This document shows positions 1-7,002 of a stretch of 10,523 nt of DNA, in pieces. Origin of the DNA: Deltaproteobacteria bacterium (GTDB taxonomy: Bacteria; Desulfobacterota_D; UBA1144; Nemesobacterales; N074bin48). Both the position numbers and the translations under genes were made by a program. Numbering within the stretch: position 1 is the first letter of the stretch; the number at the start of each line of letters is the position of its first letter. Below the pieces are notes generated by a model that did no database searches, was not told the DNA's origin, and saw nothing but the letters and a program-made list of their open reading frames with translations. The stretch is taken from assembly GCA_004356685.1 (NCBI GenBank), contig SMWS01000069.1:1-10523 (forward strand), in the 5' to 3' direction.

Positions 1-358
1 AATTGAAATGGACAAGAGGATGAAAACCAAGGATTTTTCACTGGATACTGAGATTAAGGATAAATCGGAAGCTACCCATCTTGACTTCCTACAAGACAAA
101 CGCTTAGATCAGGAAGATATTATATCGAAAGCTCAGGAGGAGGAGGTAGTTCAGGAAGGTCTTTCAGATGCTTTAGAAATACTCAGTGACAGGGAAAAAT
201 ATATCATTAAAAACAGGGTATTATCAGAAAGCCCATTGACGCTGGAAGAAATTGGTCAGAAATATGAAATTTCCAGAGAAAGAGTAAGGCAGATAGAAAG
301 TGCAGCGCTCAAGAAAATAAGAACAGTATTTGAAGATAAAGGTATTAAAAGCATTTAA
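1..358 (+). CDS. rpoH: RNA polymerase sigma-32 factor (heat-shock sigma), 3' part
   Basis: This is the C-terminal part of an alternative sigma-70-family factor that directs RNA polymerase to heat-shock promoters. The reading frame is open from base 2, so the gene begins outside the window; about 118 codons are visible. The stretch just inside the edge (MDKRMKTKDFSLDTEI) matches the region that in RpoH precedes the region-4 linker, and favours RpoH over RpoD. Sigma region 4.2 follows, with the helix-turn-helix that reads the -35 element: LTLEEIGQKYEISRERVRQI, then ESAALKKIR. The gene ends in TAA at 356-358, two bases before the stop of the convergent alaS, so no terminator fits between them. 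Family assignment is strong; RpoH rather than another group-3 sigma is likely but rests on the C-terminal part only. Confidence 0.9.
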   Translation, partial: IEMDKRMKTKDFSLDTEIKDKSEATHLDFLQDKRLDQEDIISKAQEEEVVQEGLSDALEILSDREKYIIKNRVLSESPLTLEEIGQKYEISRERVRQIESAALKKIRTVFEDKGIKSI

Positions 359-360
359 AC

Positions 361-2994
361 CTAATTATTACTAACTATCCGGTAAACTCCATCCAAAGCT
401 TCATTTAACTTTTCCGGTTTTGTTCCCCCTGCCTGTGCCATATCAGGACGTCCTCCGCCGGAACCCCCTATATGCCCTGAAATTTCTTTAATGATTTCCC
501 CCGCATTGTATTTATTCTTAATATCGTTTGTTACGCCTACAAGCAAAAAAGCTTTTCCACTTGATTTACTTCCCAAAACTGCAAGTAGTGCTTTATTTTT
601 AGACTTAAGATCATCCCAGACCTTTCTCAGTTCACCGGGACTGCTCGCAGGTATCTCCATTGAAAGTACATTTACTCCGTCAATTTCTTTTGCATTCTTA
701 ATCAGGTCCTGGGTTTTAGAAGAAATACTCTTAGACCTGTATTCATTTAATTCTCTTTTAAACTTTTCGTTTTCTTCTATAAGTTTTTTCAGTCGCGGTA
801 TTAAATCTGAAGTTGGTGATTTTAGAATAAGAGAAGCCTCGGTTAATTTATCCTCCTGCCCTCTCATAAAATTCCAGCAGGCTTCTCCGGTGAGAGCCTC
901 TATTCTTCTTACCCCGGCAGCAGATGAGGTTTCAGTAATTATTTTAAACAGGCCAGCTTCTCCTGTATCGTCTAGGTGCGTGCCCCCGCAAAGCTCTTTA
1001 CTGTAATTGCCAATTGAAACAATCCTTACCTTATCTCCATATTTTTCTTCAAATATAGCAGTTGCACCTGTTTTAACCGCTTCATCATAAGGCACATCGG
1101 TCTCAGTTTTTACCGAATCATCCAATCTCAAACGTGCATTTACTATTTCCTCTATTTTTGCAACATTTTTATTATCAACCTGTTCAAAATGTGAAAAATC
1201 AAACCTGAGCCTGTCAGGCCCTACATAGGATCCTGCCTGAGCTATATGATCACCTATTATTTCTTTAAGAGTAGCCTGAAGAATATGCGTTGCAGTATGG
1301 TGTGCTTTTGATCCCTGCCTGAATTTTTTATTAACCCTTAGCTCGACTTTGTCTCCGACCCAGAGACTTCCCTTATCCACTTTACATCTATGTACAAAAA
1401 GGTCAGTTATCGGTTTTTGAGTGTCCAGTACTTCTGCCTGCCCATTCTCACCAAGTATCAGTCCTCTGTCGCCAGTCTGACCTCCTGACTCCCCATAAAA
1501 CGGAGTCTTATCACATATCACTTCGACTACTTCACCTTCAGCTGCACTGTCAACCAGACCCCCTGAGCTTATAATAGCAGTTATTCTGCCCTGATCTGTT
1601 AGTTTTTTATAGCCACTAAATATGGTGGACAACCCGCCCGAAGAAAATTCCTTATATAAAGGCATGAGTTGTTCTTCTCCTGAACCCTTCCAGGCTTTGC
1701 GGGATTTGCTTTTCTGAATTTCCATATTTTTATTAAAACCATCAACATCAACACTTAAATTGCTGTCTTTGGCAATATCCTCTGTTAAATCAACTGGAAA
1801 TCCAAAAGTATCATACAATTTAAATAAAACGTCTCCGGGAATGTGTTTATCATCTTTATGTCTTTCAATTTCTAAATTAAGAAGCTCCAGTCCCCTGTCT
1901 ATAGTCTCAAAGAACCTCTCTTCCTCATTTTTTATAACCGAGGTTACAAAGCTTAATCTTTCAATTAAATCAGGATAGGTATCTCCCATTTTTTTTGACA
2001 ATAGCTCAGCTACTTTAAACAGAGCAGGGTCTGTAACCTCCAGCTTTCTAAGATGCCTTACTGCTCTTCTAAGGATTCTTCTTAGCACATAGCCCCTGCC
2101 TTCATTTGAAGGCAGCACTCCATCTGAAATCAAAAAGGTAAGGGCTCTTATGTGGTCTGATGCAACCCTTAAAGAAATATCTACTTTTTCATCTTTGCCG
2201 TACTGCTTTCCAGTCAACTCCTCAAAATTAGAGATTATCTCTCTAATCAAATCTGTTTCATAATTGCTTTTTACACCCTGAACTACTGCTGTTATTCGCT
2301 CAAGCCCCATACCTGTATCAATGCTTGGGTTTGGAAGCGGTGTTAGACTGCCATTTTTATCCCTGTCAAACTGCATAAAAACAAGGTTCCAAAGCTCTAA
2401 ATATCTGTCGCATTCACAGCCCACTGCACACGTTGGTTTGCCGCATCCAAAAGACTCACCCTGATCGATTAAGATCTCAGAACATGGCCCACAGGGGCCG
2501 GTGTCTCCCATAGACCAAAAATTATCCTTTTCATCCATTCTTATAATTTTTGATTTTGGAAGTCCAATAGTTTTATTCCATAAATCAAAAGCCTCGTCAT
2601 CATCCCTAAACACAGTTACCCAAAGCTTTTTTTCAGGAATTTTATATACCCCGGTTATCAACTCCCATGCAAATTCAATAGCCTTATCCTTGAAATATTG
2701 CCCAAATGAAAAATTTCCAAGCATCTCAAAAAACGTGTGATGTCTTGCGGTAACACCTACATTTTCAAGATCATTATGCTTGCCGCCTGCTCTTACGCAC
2801 TTTTGAGAGGAGGCAGCTCTTTGGTAATCCCTTTTTTCAAGCCCCAAAAATACATCCTTAAACTGCACCATACCTGCATTAGTAAATAGTAATGTGGGAT
2901 CGTTTTTGGGAATAAGCGATGAGCTTTTTACAACATTGTGTCCACTGTCCTCAAAATACTTTAGAAATGTGCTTCTTACTTCTTTTCCTGTCAT
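361..2994 (-). CDS. alaS: alanyl-tRNA synthetase
   Basis: This cytoplasmic class II synthetase charges tRNA-Ala with alanine. At 877 residues it is the normal full length (E. coli has 876). The N-terminal catalytic core starts typically (MTGKEVRSTFLKYFEDSGHN) and contains motif 3 as GMGLERI near residues 228-234. A cysteine-rich segment at about 168-195 (CGPC, CGKPTC, GCECDRY) resembles that of many AlaRS enzymes. The editing domain has the metal-binding HxxxH (H566, H570) and CxxxH (C669, H673), so mischarged Ser/Gly should be cleared. The C-Ala domain ends with GGSGGGRPDMAQAGG near 843-857. ATG at 2994 lies eight bases after the rlmN stop with no good Shine-Dalgarno close by; the nearest GAGG is about 20 bases upstream, so coupling to rlmN translation is likely. 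The stop faces the rpoH stop across two bases. Confidence 0.99.
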   Translation of the reverse strand: MTGKEVRSTFLKYFEDSGHNVVKSSSLIPKNDPTLLFTNAGMVQFKDVFLGLEKRDYQRAASSQKCVRAGGKHNDLENVGVTARHHTFFEMLGNFSFGQYFKDKAIEFAWELITGVYKIPEKKLWVTVFRDDDEAFDLWNKTIGLPKSKIIRMDEKDNFWSMGDTGPCGPCSEILIDQGESFGCGKPTCAVGCECDRYLELWNLVFMQFDRDKNGSLTPLPNPSIDTGMGLERITAVVQGVKSNYETDLIREIISNFEELTGKQYGKDEKVDISLRVASDHIRALTFLISDGVLPSNEGRGYVLRRILRRAVRHLRKLEVTDPALFKVAELLSKKMGDTYPDLIERLSFVTSVIKNEEERFFETIDRGLELLNLEIERHKDDKHIPGDVLFKLYDTFGFPVDLTEDIAKDSNLSVDVDGFNKNMEIQKSKSRKAWKGSGEEQLMPLYKEFSSGGLSTIFSGYKKLTDQGRITAIISSGGLVDSAAEGEVVEVICDKTPFYGESGGQTGDRGLILGENGQAEVLDTQKPITDLFVHRCKVDKGSLWVGDKVELRVNKKFRQGSKAHHTATHILQATLKEIIGDHIAQAGSYVGPDRLRFDFSHFEQVDNKNVAKIEEIVNARLRLDDSVKTETDVPYDEAVKTGATAIFEEKYGDKVRIVSIGNYSKELCGGTHLDDTGEAGLFKIITETSSAAGVRRIEALTGEACWNFMRGQEDKLTEASLILKSPTSDLIPRLKKLIEENEKFKRELNEYRSKSISSKTQDLIKNAKEIDGVNVLSMEIPASSPGELRKVWDDLKSKNKALLAVLGSKSSGKAFLLVGVTNDIKNKYNAGEIIKEISGHIGGSGGGRPDMAQAGGTKPEKLNEALDGVYRIVSNN

Positions 2995-3002
2995 AAATTT
3001 AT

Positions 3003-4055
3003 CTAATGTACAACCTCTTTTATTTTTTTGTCCAGTGGATAAGATGCCGCAAGCTGACCACAGGCACCAAGAATATCTGCGCCCCTGCTTTTTCTTATTT
3101 TTACGTTTAATCCATAAGAGCTCAGAATTTTTTGAAAATCCAACACCCTTTGCACAGGTGGCGTTTTATAAGAAATTGGATCAGCCTCGTTAAAAGGAAT
3201 CAGGTTTATCTTGCATTTAATACCTTTTAGCAGCTTTGCAAGCTCATTAGCGTCCCGTATACTGTCATTCAAATCTTTAATTATAACGTATTCAAAAGTT
3301 AAATATTTCCTTTTTAGAATTGGAAATCTCTTGCATTCCTCAAGCAGGGTGCTAATAGGAAATCTCTTATTTATGGGCATTATTTCGCTCCTGATAGCAT
3401 CAGAAGGTGCATTTAATGAAACTGAGAGATTGATATTAATCTTTTCTCCCAGCTCTTTTATTTTATTTACCAGCCCAGAAGTAGAAACTGTAATTCTTTT
3501 TGGTGAGAGCCCAATATAATTGCTGTTTGTGAATACTCTTATAGACCTAATCGTGTTTTCCAGATTATCCAGTGGTTCTCCCATACCCATATAAACAATA
3601 TTCGTAATAGATCCACCGTTTAGTTTATTAATGGTTAAATACTGATCTACGATCTCAGAACAACTCAAATTCCTTATCTTTCCAACCCTTGCGGTGAGAC
3701 AAAATGTACAACCCATTGCACAGCCGACCTGAGAAGAGATACATAGAGTATTTCTTCTGCCTTCTGGAATTAGAACACTTTCTATCTTATTTCCATCAAA
3801 GAGCTCAAAAAGATACTTCTTAGTCCCATCGATTGACTCTTTTTCACAGGTCAAAGTTAAAGTGGATTTTATTTCTGCCGACTGTTCCAGTTTCTCTCTA
3901 AATGACAACGAAAGATCAGTCATTTCAGAAAATTTGCAAACACTCTTTGCAAAAATCCAAGTACCTATCTGCTTTGCCCTAAAAGGTTTTTCGCCCAGTT
4001 CAGAAATAAAGCCCTCAAGCTCTGCAGGATCAAAGTCTTTTATATTTGCTTTCAT
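3003..4055 (-). CDS. rlmN: dual-specificity 23S rRNA A2503 / tRNA A37 C2-methyltransferase (radical SAM)
   Basis: RlmN methylates C2 of adenine 2503 in 23S rRNA and of adenine 37 in some tRNAs, using two SAM molecules and a [4Fe-4S] cluster. The cluster motif CxxxCxxC is C112, C116, C119, within GCAMGCTFCLTARVG. The two further conserved cysteines of the ping-pong mechanism are present: C105 (E. coli C118) and C332 (E. coli C355, here in GACGQLAA). The SAM-binding GMGEPLDN segment is at about 157-164. Length is 350 residues, usual for non-enteric RlmN. The A2503-C8 methylase Cfr is a close relative, but the chromosomal setting with alaS favours RlmN. ATG at 4055 fits the family N terminus; no clear Shine-Dalgarno precedes it. 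It is probably the first gene of an rlmN-alaS operon. Confidence 0.96.
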   Translation of the reverse strand: MKANIKDFDPAELEGFISELGEKPFRAKQIGTWIFAKSVCKFSEMTDLSLSFREKLEQSAEIKSTLTLTCEKESIDGTKKYLFELFDGNKIESVLIPEGRRNTLCISSQVGCAMGCTFCLTARVGKIRNLSCSEIVDQYLTINKLNGGSITNIVYMGMGEPLDNLENTIRSIRVFTNSNYIGLSPKRITVSTSGLVNKIKELGEKININLSVSLNAPSDAIRSEIMPINKRFPISTLLEECKRFPILKRKYLTFEYVIIKDLNDSIRDANELAKLLKGIKCKINLIPFNEADPISYKTPPVQRVLDFQKILSSYGLNVKIRKSRGADILGACGQLAASYPLDKKIKEVVH

Positions 4056-4103
4056 GATAATAGGTAAGTAACAATTAAATAATAATGAATAAAATTTGGC
4101 TTA

Positions 4104-4132
4104 ATATTAACACTTAAAAATAATTTAAACAA
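4104..4132 (-). promoter_or_regulatory. candidate sigma-70-type promoter for rlmN-alaS
   Basis: Read on the minus strand, TTGTTT (4132-4127) is separated by 17 bases from TAATAT (4109-4104). Transcription would start near 4097, giving a leader of about 40 nt to the rlmN ATG. The 156-base gap (4056-4211) between rlmN and the cyclase-like gene holds no other convincing feature and no strong intrinsic terminator. The AT-rich background makes chance matches likely. Confidence 0.4.
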
Positions 4133-4211
4133 AACTATATTTCTCTACTTTTGTGAGTAATTAGATACGGAGGGTCTAAAAAAAGATTAAACCTACTTTA
4201 CAATGCACTTA

Positions 4212-5606
4212 TTAATTAATAACGCCCTCTTGTACTGTAAGAACAGAGTAGTGAGCGCTCGAGCCAACATCTTGTGGCATAACTTCGACATAATCTTTTA
4301 CAGAAGCATATACATCTTCAGATAGAAGCAGCTTCCACTGCGAAGCACTGTCACAGATATTTTTAGCAGGATCTATTACAAGGCCCAGGTTTCCCGGAGT
4401 GCCACTTTCTTTAGAAATAGGTATAGAGGCGGCATAAATTCCGATTTTACAGGTTATTTGCTGACTATCATCTTTAACCTTATCCTTATTTAATTCTACA
4501 AGCATATGAAGAAGCTCAACACCTGCTGAAACGGCCCGGAGTTCGGGTTTATCCTGCAACTCAGACACATTAAATAGTGCAACTAATTCATCCCTAACTA
4601 AAGTTTCCACCATTCCGCCGTACCCAGATACTATGTTAGAAGCGGTTTTCCTATAATCAGTTAAAAGCAGTGCAAGCTCAGAACTATCGTACATTTCGGC
4701 CAGTTTATGGTAATCGCTAATCTTCGATACAAGTGCGACTACGGTTTTATTTTTTGAATCTTTAATAATTGAAATTTGGCCACCTTTTTTTGGGATTTCT
4801 ACTGATTTTATAGGTTCTTGTATTATAGGATCGTTATAAGCCTGCGTTTTAGCCTTTCCATTACTATGTACTTTTAGGTTTCCATTTATGGTATTTAGTT
4901 TACTTCCACCGTTTAACTTCTCATATTTTTTATTGTTATTTAATGAACCGGCCATTTCGTTAAAACTATCAAATACCTTTATCATATCCACATCATCTTT
5001 TAGTTGAGAATCAATTTCCAATTTTGCAGAATAATCTTTTTTTGATATTTTTATGATTGCATCATTTAATCTATTTAAAGATTTCTTTTGGTAAGGATAA
5101 AATATTTTTAAGACACCTAGAAAGAGACAAAGAACTAACAGACTAATAAGCGTGGTAAATAATAAAGGTAGAGTCACAGGGAAGTCTAAGGCAGATTTCT
5201 CAATTCCTAGAAATATTTGGCTGCCTTCTGTAGTTTTAACAATAAACTCTCTAACGTTTAAATTCTCAGAGCTTCCAAAGCTCTGCTGTAGTACACCATT
5301 TTCATCAACCAATTTAGCATAGGCAACTTCTTTGTTAGTGTTTAAAATTTCTTTTGCAATAGTTGCAAAATCTCCTTGCTGCTCAAAAGCGCTACTAATG
5401 CTTCCTACTTTCTTTTCAAATATGATTGATTTAAAATAAAGAATGTTAACTGCCGAAATAAGTACAGACAGCACTATAGCTAAAGACAAAAAAATTATAG
5501 TAAGGTTGTTACTATAATATCGGAGAGTCCTTAAGTTCATTTGTTCCACCACCTCAACAATACTATAAATATTATATTGCTTTGTTTCTTCCGGTACTAC
5601 TTGCAC
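4212..5606 (-). CDS. two-TM membrane protein with HAMP-like linker and degenerate class III nucleotide cyclase domain
   Basis: I recognise the architecture but not a named gene. There is a first membrane segment at about 35-57, a probable extracytoplasmic region of about 85 residues, and a second membrane segment at about 142-170. A HAMP-like linker spans about 171-222, then a polar low-complexity stretch (about 223-285), then a C-terminal domain (about 288-445). This domain follows the adenylate/guanylate cyclase pattern: TVVALVSKISDYHKL, a helix, GGMVETLVRDELVALF, KIGIYAASIP, VIDPAKNICDSA, LLSEDVYASVKDYVEV. The second metal aspartate aligns with D339, but the first falls on K295, and the usual transition-state arginine aligns with S421, while N417 is kept. 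Loss of cyclase activity is therefore inferred. Start choice is uncertain: GTG at 5606 gives 464 residues. ATG at 5540 (442 residues) has GAGGT at 5551-5555, ten bases upstream, and I prefer it. Residue numbers are for the longer form. Confidence 0.75.
   Translation of the reverse strand: MQVVPEETKQYNIYSIVEVVEQMNLRTLRYYSNNLTIIFLSLAIVLSVLISAVNILYFKSIIFEKKVGSISSAFEQQGDFATIAKEILNTNKEVAYAKLVDENGVLQQSFGSSENLNVREFIVKTTEGSQIFLGIEKSALDFPVTLPLLFTTLISLLVLCLFLGVLKIFYPYQKKSLNRLNDAIIKISKKDYSAKLEIDSQLKDDVDMIKVFDSFNEMAGSLNNNKKYEKLNGGSKLNTINGNLKVHSNGKAKTQAYNDPIIQEPIKSVEIPKKGGQISIIKDSKNKTVVALVSKISDYHKLAEMYDSSELALLLTDYRKTASNIVSGYGGMVETLVRDELVALFNVSELQDKPELRAVSAGVELLHMLVELNKDKVKDDSQQITCKIGIYAASIPISKESGTPGNLGLVIDPAKNICDSASQWKLLLSEDVYASVKDYVEVMPQDVGSSAHYSVLTVQEGVIN
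5551..5555 (-). promoter_or_regulatory. Shine-Dalgarno supporting the internal ATG of the cyclase-like gene
   Basis: GAGGT on the minus strand lies ten bases before the ATG at 5540-5538. The GTG at 5606 has only an AGAGGTGG about 16 bases upstream, which is too far for a normal site. This favours the 442-residue product, but the coding frame is open upstream of both starts, so the choice is not settled. Confidence 0.4.
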
Positions 5607-5663
5607 TTGCTTGTTAGATTGTCCACCTCTTACATAATGCTGACAAGTACATACTGCTGATTG

Positions 5664-5678
5664 TAACCTGATCGGTTA
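5664..5678. repeat. short inverted repeat near the predicted start site, possible operator
   Basis: TAACC-TGATC-GGTTA forms a 15-base inverted repeat with perfect 5-base arms. It would span about +5 to +19 relative to the start site predicted from the promoter at 5690-5718. The position suits a repressor site, but arms of five bases can occur by chance, and no second copy was noticed in the window. Confidence 0.2.
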
Positions 5679-5689
5679 GTCTGAATTAT

Positions 5690-5718
5690 ATTATAACAGA
5701 TTTAGAATATTAAATGAA
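5690..5718 (-). promoter_or_regulatory. candidate promoter for the cyclase-like gene
   Basis: On the minus strand a perfect TATAAT (5695-5690), inside the overlapping double box TATAATATAAT, is preceded at 17 bases by a weak -35 TTCATT (5718-5713). It begins immediately after the rpmA stop, so the cyclase-like gene may be transcribed on its own. No intrinsic terminator is visible after rpmA, so read-through is also possible. Confidence 0.45.
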
Positions 5719-5722
5719 TAGT

Positions 5723-5983
5723 TTAATTTGCAATTGGCGCAATATTGATCTTAGTTCTCTTACCAGTAAATTTCTGGAAGTTTACTACTCCATCGATAAG
5801 CGCAAATAATGTATGGTCCCTTCCGATACCAACATTATCTCCGGGATGGAATTTAGTTCCTCTTTGGCGAACCAATATATTGCCAGATATAACTACCTCG
5901 CCGCCAAATTTCTTTACTCCAAGCCTCCTGCCGGCGCTGTCTCTTCCGTTTTTAGAGCTTCCGCCGCCTTTTTTTGTAGACAT
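5723..5983 (-). CDS. rpmA: 50S ribosomal protein L27
   Basis: L27 is a large-subunit protein whose flexible N-terminal tail reaches toward the peptidyl-transferase centre. The 86-residue sequence is standard: MSTKKGGGSSKNGRDSAGRR, then RLGVKKFGG, ILVRQRGTKFHPG and VGIGRDHTLFALIDG. The N terminus lacks the protease-removed extension found in some Firmicutes. ATG at 5983 has a strong AGGAGG (5994-5989) five bases upstream, and this Shine-Dalgarno overlaps the rplU stop codon, indicating coupled translation. In many bacteria the GTPase gene obg follows; here the next gene is a cyclase-like membrane protein on the same strand. Confidence 0.99.
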   Translation of the reverse strand: MSTKKGGGSSKNGRDSAGRRLGVKKFGGEVVISGNILVRQRGTKFHPGDNVGIGRDHTLFALIDGVVNFQKFTGKRTKINIAPIAN

Positions 5984-5992
5984 AATTACCTC

Positions 5993-6307
5993 CTACGCTT
6001 GAATATCCGTAATTTGCACTGAAGAATATTTCTGCCGGTGCCCAAGTTTTTTCTTAAATCCCTTACGTCTTTTGAATTTAAAAACAATTATTTTCTTACC
6101 CTTTTTCATACCCAGAAGTTTACCTGTAACTTTAGCGCCTTCAACAAGCGGACTCCCAACTTTTACGTCCGAATCCTCATCAGATACTAGTAATACATCA
6201 CTAAATTCAACATCTGGTCCTTCCTCAGAATTAAGAAGTTCAACATCTATAACATCTCCAGGCTTAACAATATATTGTTTTCCACCTGTTCTAATTACTG
6301 CCTGCAT
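5993..6307 (-). CDS. rplU: 50S ribosomal protein L21
   Basis: L21 is a 23S rRNA-binding protein of the large subunit. The 104 residues match the family over the full length: MQAVIRTGGKQYIVKPGDVI at the N terminus, the basic FKFKRRKGFKKKLGHRQKYS segment near the C terminus, and a final QITDI. ATG at 6307 has GGAGG ten bases upstream. The gene is first in an rplU-rpmA pair, with nine bases between its stop and the rpmA ATG. It is probably expressed from the promoter at 6346-6373 with a leader of only about 30 nt. That is too short for a structured ribosomal-protein leader, and none is seen. Confidence 0.99.
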   Translation of the reverse strand: MQAVIRTGGKQYIVKPGDVIDVELLNSEEGPDVEFSDVLLVSDEDSDVKVGSPLVEGAKVTGKLLGMKKGKKIIVFKFKRRKGFKKKLGHRQKYSSVQITDIQA

Positions 6308-6345
6308 CTACGTAAGACCTCCACGATATTTAAATAAACTGTGCA

Positions 6346-6373
6346 ACTATACCCTTATACCCTACAATAACAA
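6346..6373 (-). promoter_or_regulatory. candidate promoter for rplU-rpmA
   Basis: On the minus strand TTGTTA (6373-6368) is followed after 16 bases by TATAGT (6351-6346), placing the start near 6339 and leaving about 30 nt before the rplU ATG. It lies within the 104-base gap after thpR. The rest of that gap is AT-rich, with only a weak ATTGT/ACAAT hairpin and no convincing terminator. Confidence 0.45.
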
Positions 6374-6411
6374 ATTTTTAAACAATTTTTATTTACTTAT
6401 TGTAAACAATC

Positions 6412-6948
6412 TTATTTCAGTTGATAAACACTCAGGTTTTCATATTCAGAGCCTCTATTATCCATAAAACTTCTTACAACCGCTATAGTTTCTATAGAGA
6501 ATATCTTTTCCTCAATTATTGGCAAAGGAGCAGTGATTTTGAACTTCGACTTTACCCTTCCGATTGTTACGTGTGGAATAAACTTTCTTTTATCCCGTTC
6601 AAATCCAATCTCTTGCAACCCCGAATCAATAGTATGTTGTAAATCAACAATCGCAGGAGATTCGCTGAACCCTACATATAATATTTTGGGTCTGTATAGA
6701 CTGGGAAAACCGCCAAAATTAGATAATCTGAGTTTGATTTTAGATTTACCCAGAGTGGAACTAGTAAGTTTATCATCAATCTTAGATAATTTGCTATCTT
6801 TTATATCACCCAAAAACTTAAGGGTAATATGAAGTTTCTCAGAGCTTTCCCATTTAACCCCTGAAACTCTATCTTTTATAGAATCCAGATATAAGGCGAT
6901 GTGCTTTTTTATTTCTTGGGGAAGCAGTGCTGCAATAAAAATTCTCAA
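6412..6948 (-). CDS. thpR: RNA 2',3'-cyclic phosphodiesterase (2H phosphoesterase, LigT family)
   Basis: This cytoplasmic 2H-superfamily enzyme opens 2',3'-cyclic phosphate ends of RNA; the E. coli member also has 2'-5' RNA ligase activity in vitro. The two catalytic H-x-T motifs are intact: H40-I-T42 in LHITLKFLG and H126-V-T128 in PHVTIGRV. At 178 residues the length is normal and the N terminus (MRIFIAALLP) is where family members begin. The start is TTG at 6948. An in-frame TAA lies one codon further upstream, so no earlier start is possible. No good Shine-Dalgarno is present. The gene follows tolB by 54 bases on the same strand and may be its operon partner, although a weak CTGGA/TCCAG hairpin lies between them. 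Confidence 0.93.
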   Translation of the reverse strand: MRIFIAALLPQEIKKHIALYLDSIKDRVSGVKWESSEKLHITLKFLGDIKDSKLSKIDDKLTSSTLGKSKIKLRLSNFGGFPSLYRPKILYVGFSESPAIVDLQHTIDSGLQEIGFERDKRKFIPHVTIGRVKSKFKITAPLPIIEEKIFSIETIAVVRSFMDNRGSEYENLSVYQLK

Positions 6949-7002
6949 ACTTTAATAATTTAATCTGTATTCTGGAGATAATATTCCAGGACAATTGACA
7001 TT

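Noticed and set aside
491..1006. Long plus-strand open frame opposite alaS
   Set aside because: It lies wholly inside a clear, full-length alaS on the other strand, has no recognisable domain, and its composition is that of an antisense shadow.
2894..4071. Plus-strand open frames opposite alaS and rlmN (2894-3193, 3211-3519, 3862-4071)
   Set aside because: They are antisense shadows of well-conserved genes, with no motifs and no supporting ribosome-binding sites.
4150..4200. T-run after the cyclase-like gene as an intrinsic terminator
   Set aside because: The run of T on the minus strand is not preceded by a stable GC-rich stem; the only pairing found (GGTTT/AGACC) encloses the T-run instead of preceding it.
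6308..6345. Ribosomal-protein autoregulatory leader ahead of rplU
   Set aside because: The predicted leader is only about 30 nt and shows no stable stem.
5745..6467. Plus-strand open frames opposite rpmA, rplU and the thpR end
   Set aside because: They overlap unmistakable ribosomal protein genes on the opposite strand and show no family features.
6972..6989. CTGGA/TCCAG hairpin between tolB and thpR as a terminator
   Set aside because: The stem is only five base pairs with an eight-base loop and no following U-tract, so it is too weak to call.
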